NCBI GenBank assembly: GCA_014799765.1
Contig: JAAVHK010000011.1
Span: 21,006-27,981, forward strand
DNA length: 6,976 nucleotides
DNA from: Ruminococcus sp.
Lineage (GTDB): Bacteria > Bacillota > Clostridia > Oscillospirales > Ruminococcaceae
Direction: 5' to 3'
How positions within the stretch are numbered: the stretch's first letter is position 1; the number at the start of each line of letters is the position of its first letter. The notes beneath the pieces are model-generated. The model did not search any database. It worked only from the letters and a program-made list of their open reading frames with translations, and was not told the DNA's origin. The position numbers and the translations under genes are program-made. Positions 1 through 4,550 of the stretch are shown one piece after another.

Positions 1-1196
1 GCAAGTTTGGTATTTGCTATCACGCTTTCAAGGTCTTTCGGTAATGTACTGTCAAGTTTATAGTAGACGTTGTAATTATTGTAGCCGTGAAATGCCGGTA
101 TCAGTACTACTACCGCTATTGTTATAAACGCTCCGGTATGGTTTACTATGAAATCGGATACCTTTCTGAATGTCGGCATTATTTCTTTATGGGAAGTCTT
201 TTCAATAGCCTTGTCGAAAATAAGTATCATTGCCGGAAGTACCGTCACACAGGCGATAACTCCGCATATAACGCCCTTTGCCATTACGATTCCTAAATCA
301 AGTCCGAGTGTGAAACTCATAAAGCACATCGCAAGAAATCCGGCTACAGTCGTGAAAGAACTGCTCACTACTGAAGATACTGTAATGCCTATAGCGTGTG
401 CCATAGCAGTATTTTTGTTATCGGGAAAATTTTTCTGCTGTTCCTTGTAACTGTGCCACAGAAATATTGAATAGTCCATAGTAACGCCAAGTTGTAAAAC
501 TAATGCCAGTGCCTGTGTAAGAAATGAAATCTCACCGAAGAAAATATTTGTACCTAAATTCCATACTATCGCTATACCGATACTGCACATGAAAAATACC
601 GGTATAAGAAGCGAATCCATAGTAAGTATGAGTATCAGACTTGTAAGAATTACTGCAATAATCGCATAAATTATAGTTTCTTCATCTGAAATCTTCTTCA
701 TATCTTCAGTTATTGCCGACATACCACTTATGAAACACTGTTCGGAAGTTATATCCCGCATTTCCTCTATGGCGGAAAGCGTTCCGTCAGCAGATGTTGA
801 ACCGTCAAAAAATACAGCCATCATAGTAGTATCGCCTTTATTGAAAAAATCGTATATATCAGACGGTAATATTTCCTTAGGAATTTTCAAATCCGTCAGC
901 GATTCATAACATACTACGCTTGAAACGTGTTCGATATTTTCTATTTTTTCGGCAGTATCGGCTATTTCCTTACAGGTCATGCCGTCAAGGAGTACAAACG
1001 AAAAACCACCCTGTCCGAACTCGTCTATAAGTATTTCCTGTCCTTTCATTGTACTTATATCTTCCGGCAGATATGATAGTATATCGTAATTGACCCTTGT
1101 ATTGAAATACCCTATTGCCGACGGTATCATTAACAGAATACCCATAAATAATATAAATACTTTATGTTTTACTATCCATTCTCCGAATTTTTTCAT
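1..1196 (-). CDS. MMPL/RND-family membrane transporter, N-terminal part (runs off left edge)
   Basis: This reading frame is open from an ATG at 1196 to the left edge, giving 398 residues without a stop. Visible architecture: a short basic N-terminus, TM1 at about residues 12-29, a large extracytoplasmic domain (about 30-170) with three cysteines (73, 96, 154), then a TM cluster at about 174-194, 196-213, 223-247, 270-292 and 301-328, and a further TM at about 351-368 that opens the second half. The stretch GVTMDYSIFL (237-246) matches the conserved Asp-Tyr signature in the fourth TM of MMPL/RND proteins, where the Asp serves proton coupling. Family members are usually about 700 residues or more with two such halves, so slightly over half is present. 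The start is supported by GAAAGGG about nine bases upstream. It is divergent from a TetR gene, which suggests regulated export of a hydrophobic or toxic compound or lipid; the substrate cannot be read from sequence. MMPL identity is firm, function is inferred. Confidence 0.9.
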   Translation of the reverse strand, partial: MKKFGEWIVKHKVFILFMGILLMIPSAIGYFNTRVNYDILSYLPEDISTMKGQEILIDEFGQGGFSFVLLDGMTCKEIADTAEKIENIEHVSSVVCYESLTDLKIPKEILPSDIYDFFNKGDTTMMAVFFDGSTSADGTLSAIEEMRDITSEQCFISGMSAITEDMKKISDEETIIYAIIAVILTSLILILTMDSLLIPVFFMCSIGIAIVWNLGTNIFFGEISFLTQALALVLQLGVTMDYSIFLWHSYKEQQKNFPDNKNTAMAHAIGITVSSVVSSSFTTVAGFLAMCFMSFTLGLDLGIVMAKGVICGVIACVTVLPAMILIFDKAIEKTSHKEIMPTFRKVSDFIVNHTGAFITIAVVVLIPAFHGYNNYNVYYKLDSTLPKDLESVIANTKL

Positions 1197-1232
1197 ATAA
1201 TCAACCCTTTCTTGTGTTACCTGATATTATAT

Positions 1233-1261
1233 AGTATATTACAAAAATGACCGTTAGTCAA
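1233..1261 (-). promoter_or_regulatory. Sigma-A-type promoter of the MMPL transporter gene
   Basis: Read on the minus strand, TTGACT (1261-1256) and TATACT (1238-1233) are separated by exactly 17 bases, which is a near-consensus vegetative promoter. Initiation near 1226 would leave a leader of roughly 30 bases to the ATG at 1196. The -35 box is embedded in operator-like site 1 (1248-1260), so a bound repressor would block RNA polymerase directly. Confidence 0.75.
1248..1260. promoter_or_regulatory. Operator-like dyad, site 1 (TGAC-N5-GTCA)
   Basis: TGACCGTTAGTCA is a 13-bp imperfect palindrome with conserved 4-bp outer arms. On the minus strand it is followed by a run of five T, as are the other two copies. 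It overlaps the transporter -35 box and most of the spacer start. It is the probable binding site of the divergent TetR protein; the assignment is by position and repetition, not by a known consensus. Confidence 0.7.
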
Positions 1262-1280
1262 CCTTTTTCAGAATAAAAAA

Positions 1281-1293
1281 TGACTTATGGTCA
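1281..1293. promoter_or_regulatory. Operator-like dyad, site 2 (TGAC-N5-GTCA)
   Basis: TGACTTATGGTCA is the second copy of the dyad. Its centre lies 33 bp from site 1, about three helical turns, on the upstream side of the transporter promoter. On the minus strand it reads TGACCATAAGTCA followed by a run of six T. Confidence 0.65.
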
Positions 1294-1294
1294 T

Positions 1295-1318
1295 AATTTT
1301 GTAGGGTTGCACAAAATT
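1295..1318. repeat. Perfect 8-bp inverted repeat between operator sites 2 and 3
   Basis: The arms AATTTTGT (1295-1302) and ACAAAATT (1311-1318) are perfect reverse complements separated by eight bases. The element is unrelated in sequence to the TGAC-N5-GTCA sites and lies midway between the two divergent promoters. It could be a site for a second regulator or simply a chance AT-rich dyad. Confidence 0.4.
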
Positions 1319-1333
1319 CAACATCAGAATTTA

Positions 1334-1346
1334 TGACGGATAGTCA
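1334..1346. promoter_or_regulatory. Operator-like dyad, site 3 (TGAC-N5-GTCA)
   Basis: TGACGGATAGTCA is the third copy. It is followed by five T on the plus strand and ends 11 bases before the -35 box of the tetR promoter. Its centre lies 53 bp from site 2, about five helical turns. The position suits autoregulation of tetR or looping to sites 1 and 2. Confidence 0.65.
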
Positions 1347-1357
1347 TTTTTATACAC

Positions 1358-1387
1358 TTGACAAGCTATAGTATTATAGGTTATACT
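1358..1387 (+). promoter_or_regulatory. Sigma-A-type promoter of the tetR-family gene
   Basis: A perfect TTGACA (1358-1363) and TATACT (1382-1387) are spaced by 18 bases. A start near 1394 gives a leader of about 36 bases that includes the AGGAGGT ribosome binding site. Confidence 0.75.
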
Positions 1388-1417
1388 ATACTTAAGTATA
1401 TCCGGAAATATTTTTAC

Positions 1418-1424
1418 AGGAGGT
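1418..1424 (+). promoter_or_regulatory. Ribosome binding site deciding the tetR start
   Basis: AGGAGGT lies five bases before the ATG at 1430. The frame stays open upstream to a TTG at 1358, but that TTG is the -35 box itself and could not be in the transcript, so the ATG at 1430 is chosen. Confidence 0.85.
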
Positions 1425-1429
1425 TTAAT

Positions 1430-2044
1430 ATGGGTAAAATTGACAAAAACAAGGAAATGAAAGAACTTTCACTGCTGAAAACTGCCTTTGAATTTTTTAC
1501 TACTAAAGGTTTCAGCAAGACATCTATTTCAGATATTGCCGACAAGGCGGGTGTAGCAAAAGGGACTTTTTATCTGTATTTCAAGGATAAATACGACATC
1601 AGAAACAAACTTGTTTCACATAAGTCAAGCCAGCTTTTCAGAAATGCTGTTTCGGAACTTGAAAAAAATTCTGTCATTCCGGAGTTTGAGGACAGAATTA
1701 TTAAAATAGTCGATAATATAATCAATCAGCTGAATGAAAACAAATCGCTTTTAACATTCATTTCCAAAAATCTCAGCTGGGGCGTTTTCAAGAATGCACT
1801 TACATCACCGTCGGCAGAGGAAGATATAAATTTTTCGGAAGTCTATTACGGTATGCTCGCCGACGCTCCTTACGAATTTTCAGACCCCGAAATAATGCTT
1901 TTCATGATTATCGAACTTGTTTCCGCAACGTGCTATTCCGCTATATTGTACAGTGAGCCGTGCAGTCTCGAAGAACTCAAACCACATCTTTACGATACTA
2001 TAAGAATTATTATCGAACGTCACAAGCAAAATCCGAAAAAATAA
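1430..2044 (+). CDS. TetR/AcrR-family transcriptional regulator
   Basis: This 204-residue protein has the usual TetR length and layout. The N-terminal DNA-binding domain spans about residues 12-60. Its helix-turn-helix, TSISDIADKAGVAKGTFYLY (31-50), is followed by FKDKYDI, which is close to the family signature. Residues from about 65 onward form a helical ligand-binding and dimerisation domain without a recognisable subfamily signature, so the inducer is unknown. The gene is divergent from an MMPL transporter and shares a control region carrying three TGAC-N5-GTCA dyads. By analogy with other TetR-transporter pairs it is probably a ligand-released repressor of the transporter, and perhaps of itself. 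A strong terminator follows the stop directly, so it is monocistronic. The family call is firm; the regulatory role is inferred from position. Confidence 0.93.
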   Translation: MGKIDKNKEMKELSLLKTAFEFFTTKGFSKTSISDIADKAGVAKGTFYLYFKDKYDIRNKLVSHKSSQLFRNAVSELEKNSVIPEFEDRIIKIVDNIINQLNENKSLLTFISKNLSWGVFKNALTSPSAEEDINFSEVYYGMLADAPYEFSDPEIMLFMIIELVSATCYSAILYSEPCSLEELKPHLYDTIRIIIERHKQNPKK

Positions 2045-2090
2045 AAAAAGCCCTGCTGACCGTGAGTTGTCAGCAGGGACTTATTTTTTT
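2043..2090. terminator. Bidirectional rho-independent terminator between tetR and rpsT
   Basis: A perfect 10-bp stem, CCCTGCTGAC (2051-2060) with GTCAGCAGGG (2069-2078), closes an 8-base loop. Seven A precede it (2043-2049) and TTATTTTTTT follows (2081-2090), so it has a U-tract in both directions. It overlaps the tetR stop codon and lies 11 bases beyond the rpsT stop, serving both convergent genes. Confidence 0.92.
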
Positions 2091-2101
2091 ATTGTTAAAG
2101 A

Positions 2102-2335
2102 TTATGCTATAGTATTGAGTTTCTTAGCAAGCTGTGACTTCTTTCTTGCAGCCTTATTCTTATGCATAAGACCTTTAGCACAAGCCTGGTCAACTCTCTT
2201 GATAGCTACCTTGATTGATTCAGCATCATCGGCTTTCTTAAGGATAGTCTTAAGATTTGACTTTCTTGCTTTGTTAGCGGCAGCCTTGGTAGCATTTACC
2301 TTGACTCTTTTCTTAGCAGATTTAATGTTTGGCAT
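2102..2335 (-). CDS. rpsT: 30S ribosomal protein S20
   Basis: The protein has 77 residues, a little shorter than the 84-90 typical of the family. It begins MPNIKSAKKRVKV and carries the C-terminal signature KGLMHKNKAARKKSQLAKKLN (55-74), both diagnostic of bS20. It is very rich in Lys, Ala and Arg and binds 16S rRNA as a helical bundle in the small subunit. The start at 2335 is chosen because it matches the family N-terminus and has AGGAGGTG eight bases upstream; the open frame extends to 2449 but that part has no family similarity and covers the leader. It is divergent from gpr, as in Bacillus, and shares a bidirectional terminator with the upstream tetR gene. Confidence 0.96.
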   Translation of the reverse strand: MPNIKSAKKRVKVNATKAAANKARKSNLKTILKKADDAESIKVAIKRVDQACAKGLMHKNKAARKKSQLAKKLNTIA

Positions 2336-2343
2336 TTCGTTAC

Positions 2344-2350
2344 ACCTCCT
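2344..2350 (-). promoter_or_regulatory. Ribosome binding site of rpsT
   Basis: On the minus strand AGGAGGT lies eight bases before the ATG at 2335. It fixes the start at MPNIKSA rather than at the upstream ATG of the same open frame. Confidence 0.85.
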
Positions 2351-2389
2351 CGACGGACTGAATAAATATCCGCATATTACAGATAATAA

Positions 2390-2434
2390 GCACGTGTAAA
2401 AAATCACGTACTCCGACAGGTGCAACGCACACCT
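2390..2434 (-). promoter_or_regulatory. Structured 5' leader of rpsT (two hairpins)
   Basis: Between the predicted start near 2449 and the ribosome binding site lies a leader of over 100 bases, long for a 77-residue gene. It has two short hairpins: AGGTG/CACCT with a 7-base loop (2418-2434), then a 7-bp stem with one G-T pair around an A/T-rich 8-base loop (2390-2411). S20 is known to autoregulate translation in E. coli; that this leader does something similar is a guess. The second hairpin, with loop ATTTTTTA on the RNA strand, is not a proper terminator. Confidence 0.4.
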
Positions 2435-2454
2435 ATCATACTGAGACATCTATT

Positions 2455-2483
2455 ATTATATCATCTTTTTTCAGATTTTGCAA
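2455..2483 (-). promoter_or_regulatory. Sigma-A-type promoter of rpsT
   Basis: On the minus strand TTGCAA (2483-2478) and a perfect TATAAT (2460-2455) are separated by 17 bases. The start would fall near 2449. The -35 box lies inside a perfect inverted repeat (2473-2495). Confidence 0.75.
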
Positions 2484-2495
2484 TAGGCAAAATCT
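2473..2495. repeat. Perfect 9-bp inverted repeat over the rpsT -35 box
   Basis: The arms AGATTTTGC (2473-2481) and GCAAAATCT (2487-2495) flank a 5-base AATAG centre. The dyad covers the rpsT -35 element and lies 64 bases before the gpr start, so it could be an operator for either gene, or a hairpin in an RNA started further upstream. No U-tract follows, so it is not a terminator. Confidence 0.6.
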
Positions 2496-2545
2496 AAATA
2501 ATATGACAAAATTTTTCAAAAATTTTAGAGCAATTTGCACAATAG

Positions 2546-2551
2546 AAAGGA
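2546..2551 (+). promoter_or_regulatory. Ribosome binding site of gpr
   Basis: AAAGGA lies seven bases before the ATG at 2559. An upstream ATG-less extension of the frame to 2535 has no comparable site and would add residues not seen in the family. Confidence 0.65.
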
Positions 2552-2558
2552 TTTTTTT

Positions 2559-3401
2559 ATGAATAACCGTACAGACCTCGCCGTTGAAAGATTTCCGGAA
2601 AATTCTTCCGGAAACGTACACATAAATAATCGTAGGGGTATTTTTTCCGTGACTGAAATTATCCTTGACGATGACAGTTATTTTGATACACTCGGGAAAA
2701 GTAAGGGGCGTTACGTCACACTTGAGGGAAATGACCTCGCTGTTTTTTCCGACGACTATGAAAAAATGATTACTGAACTTGCCGAAGAAATAAGAAAATT
2801 TATTCCCGACGGTGATATACTTGTTGTAGGTCTCGGCAACAGAGACATAACACCGGACGCACTCGGTAATATGGTTTCGGCGAAAATTCTGGCCACACGT
2901 CATCTTGAAAACGAACTTGAAAACGATTCGGATAACTTTCTTCAATCACTCAGACGTGTAAGTACTTTTGCCGGTGGTGTACTCGGTCAGACCGGCATTG
3001 AATCCGCTGAAATAATTCAGGCGGTATGCGGGCAGATAAAACCTGCCGGTATTATTGCCGTCGACGCCCTCGCCTGTGCAGATGTAAGCCGTCTCGGTAC
3101 TACTATACAGATTTCAGATTCCGGAATATCCCCCGGAAGCGGTGTCGCAAACGCACGCAAAGAACTTTCTGAAAAAAGTATCGGTGTTCCGGTTATCGCC
3201 ATAGGTGTACCGACTGTTATCGACACCCACACCATTATCAGAAACGCTACAGGCAAAGAACCCGAAAATTTCCCTGATATGATGGTTACTTCACGTGAAA
3301 TTGACCGTCTTATTGAACGTTCCTCACAGCTTATAGCATACGGAATAAATCTCGCCTTACAGCCGTCACTGACCATTGAGGACGTAAAAGCCTTATTTTA
3401 A
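2559..3401 (+). CDS. gpr: Spore germination protease GPR (peptidase family A25)
   Basis: GPR starts breakdown of small acid-soluble spore proteins (SASPs) in the germinating spore, cutting after Glu/Asp in SASP-like sequences. The 280-residue product has the family landmarks: N-terminal RTDLAVE (4-10), GRYVTLE (50-56), GLGNRDITPDALG (91-103), GGVLGQTGI (139-147), VDALA (168-172), TTIQISDSGISPGSG (181-195), GVPTVID (216-222) and a C-terminal MMVTSREIDRLIER (241-254). Asp100 and Asp169 sit where the two conserved aspartates of Bacillus GPR are expected. It is shorter than the Bacillus enzymes (about 370). The autoprocessing-type site TD-LAVE is kept, but the propeptide before it is only six residues instead of about fifteen. 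It is divergent from rpsT as in Bacillus, but spoIIP is not downstream. A forespore promoter (sigma-F/G) is expected, but I could not identify one convincingly. The last 4 bp overlap the convergent kinase gene. Confidence 0.95.
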   Translation: MNNRTDLAVERFPENSSGNVHINNRRGIFSVTEIILDDDSYFDTLGKSKGRYVTLEGNDLAVFSDDYEKMITELAEEIRKFIPDGDILVVGLGNRDITPDALGNMVSAKILATRHLENELENDSDNFLQSLRRVSTFAGGVLGQTGIESAEIIQAVCGQIKPAGIIAVDALACADVSRLGTTIQISDSGISPGSGVANARKELSEKSIGVPVIAIGVPTVIDTHTIIRNATGKEPENFPDMMVTSREIDRLIERSSQLIAYGINLALQPSLTIEDVKALF

Positions 3402-4315
3402 TTAAATTCGCCGTTGCCGATAAACTCACGTACCATTGAATTCTGTGGTACTGCCGATTCTGCAACCGGTAAAAGATTTTCCATTACTTCCGTTATATCG
3501 GAAAGTTCCGGTACGTCGTTCATTTCGTACAGACTGTAAATAAGCGTATCACGGTACAGACTTAGTTCATATGACAGAAATGTATCAACATCATAGTCCG
3601 AACGGTATTTGAACGGCATTATATATTTATTTTCACCCTGTTCCACGCTCTCAAACATATTCATTGTATCACGTAATGTACGCTGTCTGAAATTGCGGTC
3701 ACGTATCATACGTCGCATAAGTCGTATTTTTGAGGGGTGTAGTATTATGTCACCACAAGTTACTCTTGTACGCACACTGACGTAAATTTTACAGATTTTT
3801 TCGTCGGGTACTGTTATTACTTCCGGATTCAAGGCGTGTATACCCTCGAATATTACAAGTTCACCGTGATTACGTCTGAAAGGTCTGCCTTTTTTTTCAC
3901 GCTGAGATGTTCCGAAATTATATTCAGGTATTTCAACAGACATACCATTTTCAAGCATCTCGATATGTTCGTTAAGTAATTCACTGTCTACACGTGTCGG
4001 CGATTCCAAATCCATAAGCCCCAGTGCCGAAAGACGTTTTTCTTCTTCGGTGAGCGAACAGAAATAATTATCCATTGAAATTGTATGCGTACAGTGTCCT
4101 GCCTCCGTGAGAAGTTTTCCTATTGTAAGTGCTGTAGTAGTCTTTCCCGAACCCGACGGTCCTGACAATACTATAACAGGTCGTTCTTTCTGGTGAAGTA
4201 TAATATCATCGACTATTTTTTTAAGTCTGTAAATATAATCCTCGTTGGCTGTTACGACGTAATTTTCCGGATTTTTTCTTATACCCTCATTTATCCGTGT
4301 TACTTCGATATTCAT
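3398..4315 (-). CDS. Uridine kinase/phosphoribulokinase-family nucleoside kinase
   Basis: This 305-residue P-loop kinase probably phosphorylates a nucleoside or similar small molecule with ATP in the cytoplasm. Visible motifs: Walker A GPSGSGKT (52-59), SMDNYF (80-85) with the likely catalytic Asp82, DLESPTRVD (102-110) matching the family's substrate-contact segment, Walker-B-like LVIFEGIHAL (153-162), the lid RLMRRMIRDRNFRQR (198-212), and SVEQGENKYIMPF (223-235). The last motif and IFEGIHALNP recall clostridial 'nucleoside kinases' of about 550 residues with an N-terminal TGS and threonyl-tRNA-synthetase-like region. Here that region is absent: only about 45 residues precede the P-loop. 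AAGGGGG lies ten bases before the ATG at 4315. The gene has its own promoter and ends 4 bp inside gpr. Substrate specificity is not readable; true uridine kinases are usually nearer 210 residues, so udk is not assigned. Confidence 0.87.
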   Translation of the reverse strand: MNIEVTRINEGIRKNPENYVVTANEDYIYRLKKIVDDIILHQKERPVIVLSGPSGSGKTTTALTIGKLLTEAGHCTHTISMDNYFCSLTEEEKRLSALGLMDLESPTRVDSELLNEHIEMLENGMSVEIPEYNFGTSQREKKGRPFRRNHGELVIFEGIHALNPEVITVPDEKICKIYVSVRTRVTCGDIILHPSKIRLMRRMIRDRNFRQRTLRDTMNMFESVEQGENKYIMPFKYRSDYDVDTFLSYELSLYRDTLIYSLYEMNDVPELSDITEVMENLLPVAESAVPQNSMVREFIGNGEFN

Positions 4316-4325
4316 GAAATATTTT

Positions 4326-4332
4326 CCCCCTT
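4326..4332 (-). promoter_or_regulatory. Ribosome binding site of the nucleoside kinase gene
   Basis: On the minus strand AAGGGGG lies ten bases before the ATG at 4315. It is slightly off the AGGAGG consensus but is the only candidate there. Confidence 0.55.
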
Positions 4333-4353
4333 ATCAGAAATTATGGTAATATA

Positions 4354-4382
4354 ATTATAACACATTTTTTATGCGATTTCAA
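4354..4382 (-). promoter_or_regulatory. Sigma-A-type promoter of the nucleoside kinase gene
   Basis: On the minus strand TTGAAA (4382-4377) and a perfect TATAAT (4359-4354) are separated by 17 bases. It lies just downstream of the surface-protein terminator, so the kinase is transcribed independently, with a leader of about 30 bases. Confidence 0.8.
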
Positions 4383-4404
4383 TCGGTTTTATGTATAATT
4401 TTAC

Positions 4405-4438
4405 AGAAAAAATCCCCCTCACCGAAGTGAGAGGGATT
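4405..4438 (-). terminator. Rho-independent terminator of the surface protein gene
   Basis: A 12-position stem with one mismatch pairs 4411-4422 with 4427-4438. On the RNA strand the loop is UUCG closed by C-G, a known extra-stable tetraloop. Six T follow on the minus strand (4416 side towards 4405), starting seven bases after the stop codon at 4446. It separates this gene from the kinase promoter. Confidence 0.88.
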
Positions 4439-4445
4439 ATTTTAA

Positions 4446-4550
4446 TTACTTGTCGTCATCTTTTCTTGAACGTGTTACTAAAGCTGTACCTGTTGCGAGT
4501 GTAAGAAGAAGTATTGTCATACCCATGCCCTTATCACTTGTCTGAGGTGC
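4446..4550 (-). other. Cell-wall-sorting-like C-terminal signal (APQTS, hydrophobic segment, charged tail)
   Basis: APQTS (4536-4550) is followed by DKGMG, a hydrophobic stretch MTILLLTLATGTALV and the charged tail RSRKDDDK. The three-part order is that of a sortase sorting signal. The motif departs from LPXTG (Ala for Leu, Ser for Gly), which implies a sortase with altered specificity or, less likely, simple membrane anchoring. The hydrophobic segment is only about 15 residues. Confidence 0.7.

Noticed and set aside
87..450. Plus-strand open frames within the MMPL gene
   Set aside because: They are shadows of the transporter coding strand, which shows clear TM and Asp-Tyr signatures.
1358..1429. 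N-terminal extension of the TetR protein from a TTG
   Set aside because: The TTG is part of the TTGACA -35 box and so lies upstream of the transcription start; an ideal AGGAGGT precedes the ATG at 1430.
2336..2449. 38-residue N-terminal extension of S20
   Set aside because: It shows no S20 similarity, and the family N-terminus MPNIKSA with a strong ribosome binding site begins at 2335.
2508..2526. A/T palindrome AAAATTTTT/AAAAATTTT before gpr
   Set aside because: It consists only of A and T runs in an AT-rich gap and is easily explained by chance.
2440..2558. Sigma-F/G promoter for gpr
   Set aside because: One is expected, but no -35/-10 pair of the right form and spacing stood out; TGCAATA near 2479 has no good partner.
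2436..2945. Minus-strand open frame of 169 residues opposite the start of gpr
   Set aside because: It is opposite the well-conserved GPR sequence, has unusual composition and no recognisable domain.
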